This document shows, piece after piece, positions 25,796-33,842 of a DNA stretch of 64,000 nucleotides. Position 1 is the stretch's first letter. Each line of letters begins with the position of its first letter. Where the stretch lies: NCBI GenBank assembly GCA_003168335.1, contig PMSM01000003.1:310001-374000 (forward strand), given 5' to 3'. Source of the stretch: Blastocatellia bacterium. GTDB taxonomy: Bacteria > Acidobacteriota > Blastocatellia > Pyrinomonadales > Pyrinomonadaceae. The position numbers and the translations under genes were made by a program. The notes below the pieces were generated by a model, which had not been told where the DNA came from, ran no database searches, and saw nothing but the letters and a program-made list of their open reading frames with translations.

Positions 25796-27007
25796 CTAAC
25801 GTGGATAGACAAGAATGGCGTCGCTGACGGGCCGTTCGCCGGTCGGGTCCGAAGGCTTATTCACTAACTTATTCCTGATGACCATCGTGGTCGAACCGCC
25901 GCCGTCGAGATTAATTGCATCCACTGCGCCGAATTCGAGTAACAAGTCTGCCAGCATTGTCAGCGACATGCCGATGCTTTCGCCCGGCTGACGCCCGTCG
26001 ACGGTGAGCAGCAGGATCTGCCCTGATTTCAACCGGGCAATCGCAGTTCGCGGGTGGCCGTCACTGACAAAGCTCGGCAGGATTTTTTCCGCGGCATTGG
26101 TGATCTCAACCCGGCCGTTTTTGATTAACTGGGGACCGCCGCCGATGATGCTGGTTGCCTGCGTCCACGAATCCGCCTGCTCGGTTTCAACCGGAGACAG
26201 CTTTAGATTCAATTGTACGCGCACGCCGCGACGCAGATTCTTGAGCCCCCATTCACGGGCTGCGCCTGACGCTGAAATCACGAAACCGTTCGCGGGAATC
26301 GCGCTGCTGCCTTTCAGATCGCGTGACTCAACAACTTGCCCACGGCGCACGATCACCTCGAGTCCGTTCGGTTCAGTGAGCGTCGTGCGATGAAACTCCG
26401 GAGTGAAAATTACCAGTTCGTTATCAGCCCGGGGGCGGTTCAGCCCGGCAATGGCATGCTTCACACGAGGGCCCGAACTAATCTGTCCGTCGAACTTTAA
26501 GTGCCCGAAGATTAATTCCTGCTTTCCGGTTTTTTCAATCAGCCCGGCGGCGGCGCGAATGTTATTTGGTTCGCTCAAAAGTTTTCCATCAAGTACTTCG
26601 ATCCCGACCGCGTCGCCGCGATACGTCCCCGTCGTGCGGAAATAGCCGCTGTTAACCGCCGCCAGCGCTCCGTGCCGGGCCGCCATCGAACTCACTGTTT
26701 CCAAACCGACGGCTTCGTCCAGCGCATGAACCAGCCGCAGGCGCGCCTGGTCAAGATCGATGCGCAGCATATTAATGAACCAGGGCCCCGTCGCATCCTT
26801 CTCGGATTTGTAACCGCGAACGATTTGGAGATGTTCGACGCCGGGAGCAATGACTTCGGATCTCTGATTAGCGGTGCTGGTTAGCGTTTGAGTCGCGGTT
26901 GGAATCGCGGTGTCAAAAGACATGCCCGCAAAGAGTCCGATCAGAAGGCAAAATCTGAGAACGTGATTGCGCGCGCTCCGAAGGAGCGAAATGTTTATAG
27001 TCCGCAT
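25796..27007 (-). CDS. Secreted phosphodiester glycosidase (NAGPA/DUF2233 family)
   Basis: 403 aa. N-terminal signal region, then the family blocks ALAAVNSGYFRTTGTYRGDAVG, IIGGGPQLIKNGRVEI, HPRTAIARLKSGQILLLTVDGRQPGES (shortened here to its parts HPRTAIA and LLTVDGRQ) and NLDGGGSTTMVI. NAGPA proteins cleave sugar-phosphodiester bonds and are often tied to exopolysaccharide or cell-wall modification. There is no neighbour with an obvious shared pathway. The first residues, RTINISLLRSA, are encoded by one arm of a palindromic repeat (26975-27000), so the original start or signal peptide may have been rewritten. No other ATG stands close before the hydrophobic core. Confidence 0.85.
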   Translation of the reverse strand: MRTINISLLRSARNHVLRFCLLIGLFAGMSFDTAIPTATQTLTSTANQRSEVIAPGVEHLQIVRGYKSEKDATGPWFINMLRIDLDQARLRLVHALDEAVGLETVSSMAARHGALAAVNSGYFRTTGTYRGDAVGIEVLDGKLLSEPNNIRAAAGLIEKTGKQELIFGHLKFDGQISSGPRVKHAIAGLNRPRADNELVIFTPEFHRTTLTEPNGLEVIVRRGQVVESRDLKGSSAIPANGFVISASGAAREWGLKNLRRGVRVQLNLKLSPVETEQADSWTQATSIIGGGPQLIKNGRVEITNAAEKILPSFVSDGHPRTAIARLKSGQILLLTVDGRQPGESIGMSLTMLADLLLEFGAVDAINLDGGGSTTMVIRNKLVNKPSDPTGERPVSDAILVYPR

Positions 27008-27117
27008 GACGATTCATCCCGTTTCTCCGGCGAGAGCGCGATGACTGTGATGGCGCTCTCGCCGGAAGAGATAATCAAATGACTTCTCTTCTATAAACAT
27101 TTTGCTCCTAACGGAGC
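26975..27117. repeat. Nested palindromic element at the 5' end of the glycosidase gene
   Basis: The outer arms GCTCCGAAGGAGCGAAATG...TTTATAG (26975-27000) and 27091-27117 are complementary, with one extra base and a few changes. The inner arms CCGGCGAGAGCGC (27027-27039) and GCGCTCTCGCCGG (27053-27065) are perfect 13-base complements with nearly the same centre. The left outer arm is coding. Confidence 0.7.
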
Positions 27118-27245
27118 AAGCCCGGATAGCTGCCCGGCACTTGAAATCACAATCTGTGATCTCAAGATTACCGTTGGCAACCGAACCCACGTTCTTGCAT
27201 TGCTGGGAGACAGGGCGCGATAATTAAGTCTCGTCGGGAGTTCAA

Positions 27246-27332
27246 ATGTCATTTACAAAGAGATTGCTAGTCGAAGACGAACGCAAGCGGCAGGCCAGTA
27301 ACACAACTTTCAGACATTACCCCATTCCTTGA
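27246..27332 (+). CDS. Possible small ORF (28 aa) upstream of ffh
   Basis: ATG 27246 follows a GGGAG Shine-Dalgarno by 5 bases, and the ORF encodes a charged peptide (MSFTKRLLVEDERKRQ). Its TGA overlaps the -35 box of the ffh promoter. A weak promoter (TTGCAT, 18 bases, GATAAT) stands upstream. I recognise no family, and it may be chance. The rest of the 27118-27397 region holds only the ffh promoter; no SRP RNA gene was seen. Confidence 0.3.
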   Translation: MSFTKRLLVEDERKRQASNTTFRHYPIP

Positions 27333-27357
27333 CACCCCTCAGACCCGCCCTTATCAT
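27329..27357 (+). promoter_or_regulatory. Sigma70-type promoter of the ffh-rplS cluster
   Basis: TTGACA (27329-27334) and TATCAT (27352-27357) are spaced by 17 bases. Transcription would start near 27364, about 34 bases before the ffh ATG. Confidence 0.7.
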
Positions 27358-27397
27358 GCTTGTTTCCGCGTAGACCGGAAATCTTCGTCTAGCACGT

Positions 27398-28861
27398 ATG
27401 TTCGAGTCTCTTTCCGACAAACTGAAGCGGACGCTGAAGAATCTGCGCGGCGAAGGCGTCCTGACCAAAGAGCATGTGGACGCGGCCCTGCGCGAGATTC
27501 GGCTGGCGCTGCTTGAAGCCGACGTCAATTATAAGGTCGCCAAAGACTTTATCGCGTCGGTCAAGGAGAAAGCCGAAGGCCAGCAGGTCTGGCTGGAACT
27601 TAAGCCGTCCGAACAAGTTGTCAAGATAGTTTTTGATGAGCTGGTCGAACTGCTGGGCGGGCAGTCTTCGCGGCTGGTCTTTACGAGGACGATCCCGAAC
27701 GTCGTGATGATTGTCGGACTGCAAGGTTCAGGCAAGACGACCTCGACAGGAAAGATCGCGCGTTGGCTGGCGCAGAATCAGGATCGAAAGCCCCTGTTGC
27801 TTTCCACTGATGTTTACCGACCGGCGGCGCGGGAACAACTAAAGGTCATAGCCCGTGCGACTGGCCAATCGATCTTTGAAAAGCCTGAGACGAACGATCC
27901 GCTGGAGTTGACGCGGGCGGCGTTGCAGCACGCGAAGGACGTTGGCTATGACACGTTGCTGATCGACACCGCCGGTCGCCTGCACATCGACGATGAGTTG
28001 ATGGAAGAGCTGGTCAGCATCAAGAGCGAGACCCATCCGGTCGAAATTCTTTTCGTCGCTGACGCGATGACTGGACAGGACGCGGTGCGATCGGCGGAAG
28101 AATTCCATAAGCGCATCGGCATCACCGGTGTGGTGCTGACCAAGATGGATGGCGATGCGCGCGGCGGCGCGGCGTTGTCGATCAAACAAGTCATCGGTCA
28201 GCCGGTGAAATTCGTTGGCGTGGGCGAGAAGTACGACGCGCTCGAACCGTTCTATCCTGATCGCGTGGCCCAGCGCATCCTCGGCATGGGCGACGTGCTT
28301 TCGCTGATCGAAGAAGTTCAGTCGAAAGTTGATCAGGACGAAGCTGAGTCGCAGCTCAAGAAGCTGCAGCGCAATCAGTTCACGCTCGACGATTTTCGTT
28401 CGCAGCTCAGGCAGGTAAAGAAACTCGGTTCTTTCTCAAAGATTCTCAAGTTGTTGCCCGATCAACTTCTGGGCGGCGTGGGCATGCCGGATTTGACCGA
28501 CGAGCAAACTGAGTTGATGGAGAAAGAACTCCGGCGCACCGAAGCGATCATTGATTCGATGACCGGCGAAGAGCGGGTCAACCATCTGATCCTCAACGCA
28601 AACCGGCGCCGGCGCATTGCGCGGGGTTCGGGCACGACCGTGGCACAGGTGAACTCGCTCATCAAGCAGTACACCGAAATGCGGCGCATGATGCAGGGAA
28701 TGTTCAGCGGTGGCGGTTTGCGCGGCAAGATGATGCGCCGCATGGCTGGCATGCCGGGTTTGGAAGGCGATGGCGGCGACGCAATGATGGGCGGGATGGC
28801 GGGCTCACCGGCTGGGCTGCCGGGATCGTCGCGCAAGAAGAAAAAGAAGCGGCGACGTTAA
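27398..28861 (+). CDS. ffh: Signal recognition particle protein Ffh (SRP54)
   Basis: 487 aa. The N domain (MFESLSDKLKRTLKNLRGEG) is followed by the GTPase G domain with G1 GLQGSGKTT (about 107), DVYRPAAREQL, DTAGR and TKMDGDARGG. The C-terminal M domain is methionine-rich (MRRMMQGMFSGGGLRGKMMRRMAGMPG is such a stretch in part), binding signal peptides and 4.5S RNA. A basic KKKKKRRR tail closes the protein. It delivers nascent membrane proteins to FtsY. It heads the conserved ffh-rpsP-khpA-rimM-trmD-rplS cluster. No Shine-Dalgarno is obvious before ATG 27398. Confidence 0.96.
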   Translation: MFESLSDKLKRTLKNLRGEGVLTKEHVDAALREIRLALLEADVNYKVAKDFIASVKEKAEGQQVWLELKPSEQVVKIVFDELVELLGGQSSRLVFTRTIPNVVMIVGLQGSGKTTSTGKIARWLAQNQDRKPLLLSTDVYRPAAREQLKVIARATGQSIFEKPETNDPLELTRAALQHAKDVGYDTLLIDTAGRLHIDDELMEELVSIKSETHPVEILFVADAMTGQDAVRSAEEFHKRIGITGVVLTKMDGDARGGAALSIKQVIGQPVKFVGVGEKYDALEPFYPDRVAQRILGMGDVLSLIEEVQSKVDQDEAESQLKKLQRNQFTLDDFRSQLRQVKKLGSFSKILKLLPDQLLGGVGMPDLTDEQTELMEKELRRTEAIIDSMTGEERVNHLILNANRRRRIARGSGTTVAQVNSLIKQYTEMRRMMQGMFSGGGLRGKMMRRMAGMPGLEGDGGDAMMGGMAGSPAGLPGSSRKKKKKRRR

Positions 28862-28910
28862 GAGCCGTGACCAGGTGGGTTGAGTTTTGCAGCGGGACGT
28901 AAATTGTTTA

Positions 28911-28932
28911 GCGGCGGGCTACTGCCCGCCGC
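28911..28932. repeat. Hairpin in the ffh-rpsP gap
   Basis: GCGGCGGGC (28911-28919) pairs exactly with GCCCGCCGC (28924-28932) around TACT. It sits directly before the rpsP ribosome-binding site and has no T tract. It could stabilise or partly attenuate the transcript between ffh and the ribosomal genes. Confidence 0.6.
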
Positions 28933-28951
28933 GTAGCTGGAGGGAAAGAAA

Positions 28952-29233
28952 TTGTTAGCCATTAGATTAATGCGCATGGGCTCGAAGAAAAGACCCTCGT
29001 ACCGGATCGTGGTCAAGGAAAAGCTGTCCAAGCGCGACGGCGCGTGCCTGGAGAATGTCGGGACCTACGATCCCACGCGCCAACCGGCAGAGATTAAGCT
29101 CAAGGCCGAACGCGTTCGTTACTGGATTGGGAAGGGCGCTCAGCCGACCGATACCGTGCGCCAGTTGATCAAGCAGGCCGCGAAAGCGGAAAGTGCTGCA
29201 GCCGCGGAACCACAGGCCGAGGCGGCGGCCTAA
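28952..29233 (+). CDS. rpsP: 30S ribosomal protein S16
   Basis: 93 aa. LAIRLMRMGSKKRPSYRIVV is the S16 N-terminus. The start codon is TTG at 28952; a GGAGGG Shine-Dalgarno (ctggagggaaagaaa) lies at proper distance, and the family N-terminus (MVKIRL-type) begins here. The C-terminal Ala/Glu-rich tail (ESAAAAEPQAEAAA) is an ordinary extension. The protein is part of the 30S body. Confidence 0.95.
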   Translation: MLAIRLMRMGSKKRPSYRIVVKEKLSKRDGACLENVGTYDPTRQPAEIKLKAERVRYWIGKGAQPTDTVRQLIKQAAKAESAAAAEPQAEAAA

Positions 29234-29237
29234 GTTT

Positions 29238-29281
29238 AGAAGGCGGACTCGTCCGCCTCAGTAATTCGCGGCACAAGTGCC
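29238..29281. repeat. Twin hairpins in the rpsP-khpA gap
   Basis: AGGCGGAC-TC-GTCCGCCT (29238-29255) and CGCGGCAC-AA-GTGCCGCG (29264-29281) are two perfect 8-base stems in a row. They fill the space between rpsP and khpA. Confidence 0.6.
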
Positions 29282-29294
29282 GCGTCTAATGATT

Positions 29295-29525
29295 ATGCGC
29301 GACACCGTTGAAATGATCGTCAAAGCTCTCGTCGATGACGCTGACGCTGTTGACGTGCGCGAGATTGAGCGCGACGGAACCGCGCGCATCGAGGTGCGCG
29401 TGGCCCAGCCCGATATGGGCAAGGTGATCGGGAAACAGGGCCGCACTGTGCGGGCCCTGCGCTCGTTGGTTTACGCCGCGGGTCTGAAGAAACATCGCCG
29501 GTTCGTGCTCGATGTCGTTGAGTGA
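29295..29525 (+). CDS. khpA: KH-domain RNA-binding protein KhpA
   Basis: 76 aa from ATG 29295 (MRDTVEMIVKALVDDADAV), the usual KhpA length. The KH signature GKVIGKQGRTVRALRSLV (GxxG loop GKQG) is complete. Family members bind RNA as dimers or with KhpB and affect cell division and envelope growth in Gram-positives. An upstream in-frame GTG (29277) and ATG (29289) would add only repeat-derived residues. The 3' end overlaps rimM by 14 bases, so translation is probably coupled. Confidence 0.9.
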   Translation: MRDTVEMIVKALVDDADAVDVREIERDGTARIEVRVAQPDMGKVIGKQGRTVRALRSLVYAAGLKKHRRFVLDVVE

Positions 29526-30045
29526 AGTGGCCGATGATTTAATAGTCATCGCGCGCGTGGCCAGGACGAGGGGGCTGCGCGGAGAAGTGGTGGCCGATCT
29601 TTATACGGATTTTCCCGGACGTTTCGAAGACCTCGATCAGGTGATTGCGATCGCGCCGGATGGAAGCAGCAGATCTTTGCAAATTGAAGAGCATTGGTTC
29701 CACGGAAATCGAATCATCTTCAAGTTCGCTTCCTACGATTCGATCGATGAGGCTAAGGAATTAGCGGGTTATCAACTGGCCGTGCCGGCCAGCGAGCGAA
29801 TCGAGCTGCCCGCGGATCATTTCTACGAGTGGGAGCTGGCTGGTTGTCGCGTCGAGGCGATGGACGGAACGCTCATCGGTCTGGTAAGCGAAGTATTGCA
29901 CACGGGTGGAGTCGAGGTTTTGGTTGTTGCGGGGGCCGCAGGCCGCGAATACATGGTCCCGATGGCGCACGACATCTGCGTTGAGATTGATGTCACGCAG
30001 AAGTTGATTCGAATCGATCCACCAGAGGGGCTCTTGGAATTGTAG
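29512..30045 (+). CDS. rimM: Ribosome maturation factor RimM
   Basis: 177 aa. The N-terminal RimM domain begins IVIARVARTRGLRGEVVADLYTDFP (motif RTRGLRGEV). The C-terminal PRC-barrel has HFYEWELAGCRVEAMDGTLIG and ends EGLLEL. It binds S19 and helps mature the 30S head. It overlaps khpA and is followed by trmD after a 61-base repeat-filled gap. Confidence 0.93.
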   Translation: MSLSEVADDLIVIARVARTRGLRGEVVADLYTDFPGRFEDLDQVIAIAPDGSSRSLQIEEHWFHGNRIIFKFASYDSIDEAKELAGYQLAVPASERIELPADHFYEWELAGCRVEAMDGTLIGLVSEVLHTGGVEVLVVAGAAGREYMVPMAHDICVEIDVTQKLIRIDPPEGLLEL

Positions 30046-30109
30046 ATTTCGAATTTCGAATTTAGCAAAATGAGATCAGTTCGAAATCCGAAATCCGAAA
30101 TTCGCAATG
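30037..30109. repeat. Heptanucleotide repeat filling the rimM-trmD gap
   Basis: The right half runs in 7-base units (AATCCGA, AATCCGA, AATTCGC), and the left half carries the complement (TTTCGAATTTCGAATTT). The trmD start codon is formed at its edge (AATTCGCAATG), so trmD lacks a normal Shine-Dalgarno. Confidence 0.65.
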
Positions 30110-30799
30110 CAGATCGATATCATTACGATCTTCCCCGATTACTTTCGCGAAGCGTTTGATTATGGAATTGTCCGTAGGGCCTGTGCAGCGGGTTTGGTCA
30201 GTATTCGGGCGCACGATTTGCGCGCCTGGACAAATGACAAACATCACGTCGTTGACGATCGGCCCTTTGGCGGCGGCGACGGCATGGTGCTAAAGCCCGA
30301 CCCGATCTTTGCAGCAGTTGAATCGTTGACCGGTGCCCGCCGGCGCGAAACCGTGGCCGCCGGAAAGCGCGTCGTGTTGCTTTCGCCGCAGGGACGACCT
30401 TTCACGCAGGCGACCGCCGCGGAGTTAGCGCAGAGCGCGCAACTCGTTTTGATTTGCGGCCGTTATGAAGGCGTTGACGAGCGCGTAGCCGAGGCGCTGG
30501 TGACGGATGAAATTTCGATCGGCGATTACGTCCTTTCGGGGGGAGAGCCCGCCGCACTGGTGGTAATTGACGCGACCGTCCGTTTGTTACCCGGAGCGCT
30601 GGGCAGCGCCACGTCGGCGACGAACGAATCTTTCTCAGACGGAAAGCTTGATTGTCCGCAGTATACGCGGCCGCCGGAGTTCGAAGGGATGCGCGCCCCG
30701 GAAGTTTTATTGAACGGGAATCATGCCGAGATCGCGCGCTGGCGTCGGGATGCCGGCCTGGATAAGACGAAGCGCAATCGGCCGGATCTTTTAAAGTAA
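30107..30799 (+). CDS. trmD: tRNA (guanine-37-N1)-methyltransferase
   Basis: 230 aa. [22 protein letters not shown] is the family start. [19 protein letters not shown] and [15 protein letters not shown] with [17 protein letters not shown] form the SPOUT trefoil-knot SAM site. It methylates G37 of tRNAs with GG at 36-37 and prevents frameshifting. Its ATG lies inside a heptanucleotide repeat (see that entry), so translation may depend on coupling with rimM. Confidence 0.95.
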   Translation: MQIDIITIFPDYFREAFDYGIVRRACAAGLVSIRAHDLRAWTNDKHHVVDDRPFGGGDGMVLKPDPIFAAVESLTGARRRETVAAGKRVVLLSPQGRPFTQATAAELAQSAQLVLICGRYEGVDERVAEALVTDEISIGDYVLSGGEPAALVVIDATVRLLPGALGSATSATNESFSDGKLDCPQYTRPPEFEGMRAPEVLLNGNHAEIARWRRDAGLDKTKRNRPDLLK

Positions 30800-30899
30800 T
30801 TGCTGATTTTCAATTGCCAATTGCCGATTGAAAAGGCGCGGGTTTGAGAGAGTCGAAGTGCGGTCAAATCGGAAATTGACAATCGGAAATTGGAAATGG
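30800..30899. repeat. Heptanucleotide inverted arrays filling the trmD-rplS gap
   Basis: 30800-30830 carries CAATTGC, CAATTGC, CGATTG units. 30866-30899 carries the complementary AATCGGA, AATTGAC, AATCGGA, AATTGGA units. The end of the right arm supplies the GGAG Shine-Dalgarno of rplS (aatggagtagtcgcc). Confidence 0.7.
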
Positions 30900-30909
30900 A
30901 GTAGTCGCC

Positions 30910-31323
30910 ATGAATCGCTTAGACAGCGTCGACCAGGCGCAATTAAAAACTAACGTTCCGGATTTTCAGCCGGGCGATACCGTACGCGTGCACGTGCGCA
31001 TTAAGGAATCCGAAACCAAAGAGCGCTTGCAGGCTTTCGAAGGCGTCGTCATCGCCCGCAAGCATGGTGGCGTACGCGAAACGATTACTGTGCGCAAGAC
31101 CAGTTTCGGTGTGGGCGTGGAACGAATCTTTCCGCTGCACGCGACGATCGTCGACCACATTGATGTGGTGAAAAGGGGCCACGTCCGCCGCGCGAAGCTT
31201 TATTACCTGCGTGGCCTGCGCGGCAAAGCGGCGCGCATCCGCGAGCGTGATACGCGTAAGACCGCAGCCGTCGTCGCAGCCGAAGCCACGGCGGCTCGGC
31301 AATCCTCGGCCGACGAAGAATAA
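30910..31323 (+). CDS. rplS: 50S ribosomal protein L19
   Basis: 137 aa. The core [21 protein letters not shown] and [30 protein letters not shown] is the L19 fold. The tail is longer than usual, Ala/Thr-rich after [11 protein letters not shown]19 lies at the 30S-50S interface. It ends the translation cluster; the next gene is a glycosyltransferase. Confidence 0.95.
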   Translation: MNRLDSVDQAQLKTNVPDFQPGDTVRVHVRIKESETKERLQAFEGVVIARKHGGVRETITVRKTSFGVGVERIFPLHATIVDHIDVVKRGHVRRAKLYYLRGLRGKAARIRERDTRKTAAVVAAEATAARQSSADEE

Positions 31324-31405
31324 CTTTGATCGCGCCGGCTTTCCACGATTATTCCTCGCCACTACTCGCCGGCTGGCGCTCAGGTTAAATTGGAGCAACG
31401 CGATT

Positions 31406-32530
31406 TTGCACATCGCAATCGATGCGCACTCTGTCGGAGCTGAACTCGGCGGCAATGAAAGTTACGCTACCAACCTGATCGAGGCCCTCGCCGAGATCGA
31501 TCAGACCAATCTCTACACGCTGTACGTTACCAAATCGGTCGCTCTCGATCGGTTTGCCAATCGCTGGCCGAATTTCAAGGTCAAGCAGACGCTGCCGCAC
31601 ACGCCGCTCGTGCGTATTCCGCTAACGCTGTCCAGAGAGCTGCGGCGCAATCCTGTCGATGTGTTGCACGTGCAATACACTGCTCCGCCATTTGCCCCCT
31701 GTCCGGTCGTTGCCACTATTCACGACCTGGCTTTCGAGCACCTGCCAGAAACTTTCAACCGGCGCAGTTGGATGCAGCTGCGACTGACGGTGCGCCGGAC
31801 CGCGCGGCGCGCGGCGCAGATCGTCACCGTCTCGGAATATTCGCGCAGCGATATCAGCCGCACCTACGGAATTTCGCCGGACCGCATAACGGTTACGCCC
31901 GAAGCCGCACCGCCGCATCTTTTGCCCGTCACGAATGAAACAGAACTGAGAAGGATTCGCGAGAATTACGGAATCCGGGAAAATTACATTCTCTCGCTTG
32001 GTTCCATTCAACCGCGGAAGAATCTGGTGCGACTCATCGAAGCATATTCATGCTTGCGCGGAGTTCATCCAAAGGTTAAGCTTCCTCAGCTCGTCCTGGC
32101 AGGAAAACGCGGTTGGCTAGATAGCGAAACCTTTCGGGCTGCTGAGCAAAACGCTCTCGGCAAGGACATTTTGTTCACGGGTTATGTTCCAGAACGCGAC
32201 TTGGCGGGACTATACAGCGGCGCTGTCTGTTTCGTTTATCCATCTTATTTCGAAGGCTTTGGTTTGCCGGTGGTCGAAGCCATGCAATGCGGCGTACCGG
32301 TAATTGCAGGAAATCGAACCAGCCTCCCGGAAGTTGTCGGCGAAGCGGGTTTGCTGTTCGACCCTTTCGACACGCAAGCCCTCATTAATGCCCTCACCCA
32401 GGTGATAGAGGATTCGGAATTTCGCGCGGCGTTGCGCGCAAAGGGTCTGGAGCGAGCAAAACAATTCAGTTGGAGAACGACTGCCAAGCTGACTTTAGAT
32501 GCTTACCAGAGGGCGGCGAAAAGGAACTAG
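31406..32530 (+). CDS. Glycosyltransferase family 4 (GT-B fold)
   Basis: 374 aa from TTG 31406 (LHIAIDAHSVGAELGGNESY). GGAG (31392-31395) stands 10 bases before this TTG, whereas the open frame to 31211 overlaps rplS and is not protein-like. The GT4 features are GGNESYATNLIEAL, LHVQYTAPPF, TIHDLAFEHLPETF, SLGSIQPRKNL, and the E-x7-E donor motif FEGFGLPVVEAM. It transfers a sugar from an activated donor, probably for cell-surface polysaccharide. It pairs with the next glycosyltransferase on the same strand. Confidence 0.9.
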   Translation: MHIAIDAHSVGAELGGNESYATNLIEALAEIDQTNLYTLYVTKSVALDRFANRWPNFKVKQTLPHTPLVRIPLTLSRELRRNPVDVLHVQYTAPPFAPCPVVATIHDLAFEHLPETFNRRSWMQLRLTVRRTARRAAQIVTVSEYSRSDISRTYGISPDRITVTPEAAPPHLLPVTNETELRRIRENYGIRENYILSLGSIQPRKNLVRLIEAYSCLRGVHPKVKLPQLVLAGKRGWLDSETFRAAEQNALGKDILFTGYVPERDLAGLYSGAVCFVYPSYFEGFGLPVVEAMQCGVPVIAGNRTSLPEVVGEAGLLFDPFDTQALINALTQVIEDSEFRAALRAKGLERAKQFSWRTTAKLTLDAYQRAAKRN

Positions 32531-32579
32531 GACAGGAATGATCTGAGAGACCCCACCTCAATCATCCTTCTATTTGATC

Positions 32580-33752
32580 ATGCGTATTGCGATTCTCGGC
32601 ACCCGGGGGATTCCCGCCAACTATGGTGGCTTCGAAACCTTTGCCGAACATCTTTCGACCAGGCTGGTCGCCCGCGGGCACGATGTTACCGTGTACTGCC
32701 GGGCACATTACGTCAGCCCGCGCGAGCTTGAGTTCCAGGGTGTAAAGTTAAAAGTCCTGCCCACTATCCGAACTAAATACTTTGACACCATCGTGCATAC
32801 TTTTCTTTCGGCGTTGCATGCGGTGCCCAGGCGTTACGATGCCGCGCTGATCTGCAACGCGGCCAACGCGCCTTTTGCTTCCATCCTCCGGCTCGCCGGC
32901 ACACCTGTCGCGCTGAACGTCGACGGGCTGGAACACAAACGCAAGAAATGGAACTGGATTGCTCGCAGCTACTATTTGCTGGCCGAGAAACTGGCGACCA
33001 TTCTGCCGACTGAAACCGTTACTGATGCGCGCGTGATTCAGGAATACTACCTGGCCCGGCACAAGGCTGTGTCTACGATGATCGCTTACGGCGCCGAGGT
33101 CGAGCGGCGTCCCGACCCTTCAGTGAGACGCTGGCGGGTCGAGCCGAACCGCTACGTGCTTTATGTGTCGCGTCTGGAACCCGAGAACAACGCGCACCTG
33201 GTGATTGAAGCATTCAAGCGCGTCCGCACTGCTCATAAATTGTTGATTGTCGGCGATGCCCCCTACGCGCGCGACTACATCAAAGACCTCAAGGCCCGCG
33301 CCCGCCGCGATCGGCGAATTGTCTTCACCGGCTTTGTTTTTGGCCGCGACTACCGCGCCCTGCAACAGAACGCTTATTGCTATGTCCACGCCACGGAAGT
33401 CGGCGGCACGCATCCGGCGCTGCTGGAAGCGATGGGCTTTGGTAATTGCGTGCTGACACTGGCCGCGCCGGAAAACATCGAGGCCATCGGCGATGCGGGA
33501 ATTGCTTACGCCGACGAAAAAGATTTGACTGAGAAGCTACAGCGGGTTTTGCGCGACGGCTCCCTCGTCCACTCGTATCGCAATCGCGCCCAGGCGCGCG
33601 CGTTGGAGTTTTACGATTGGGACTATGTCGTCGATCAGTACGAACGCCTGTTTGCGAAGATGGCCGGCCAGCCTTTGCCGGAAACTGATCCGCCCACGGG
33701 CACCGAGCCTGCCCCTCACGAAAAATCATTGAGCCGATCGGCTTCGGTGTGA
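32580..33752 (+). CDS. Glycosyltransferase with DUF1972 N-terminus (rhamnosyltransferase-like)
   Basis: 390 aa from ATG 32580 (MRIAILGTRGIPANYGGFET, the DUF1972 signature). The N-terminal domain includes VNVDGLEHKRKKWN-type sequence (LNVDGLEHKRKKWN). The C-terminal GT4 domain has YVSRLEPENNAHLVIEAF and TEVGGTHPALLEAMGFGNCV. Members act in O-antigen or exopolysaccharide assembly. It follows the previous glycosyltransferase by about 50 bases. The 90-base gap after it holds nothing visible. Confidence 0.88.
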   Translation: MRIAILGTRGIPANYGGFETFAEHLSTRLVARGHDVTVYCRAHYVSPRELEFQGVKLKVLPTIRTKYFDTIVHTFLSALHAVPRRYDAALICNAANAPFASILRLAGTPVALNVDGLEHKRKKWNWIARSYYLLAEKLATILPTETVTDARVIQEYYLARHKAVSTMIAYGAEVERRPDPSVRRWRVEPNRYVLYVSRLEPENNAHLVIEAFKRVRTAHKLLIVGDAPYARDYIKDLKARARRDRRIVFTGFVFGRDYRALQQNAYCYVHATEVGGTHPALLEAMGFGNCVLTLAAPENIEAIGDAGIAYADEKDLTEKLQRVLRDGSLVHSYRNRAQARALEFYDWDYVVDQYERLFAKMAGQPLPETDPPTGTEPAPHEKSLSRSASV

Positions 33753-33842
33753 ATCTCAACCTCGCTGAGTTGATCCTGCTTGCCTGACAGAACATTGGCC
33801 TCCGCCAAAGCTTCAGTGTGACCTGTCGCGAGAATAACAAAT

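Noticed and set aside
27118-27397. SRP (4.5S) RNA gene near ffh
   Set aside because: No conserved SRP Alu/S-domain tetraloop helix was seen; only a promoter and a short ORF are visible.
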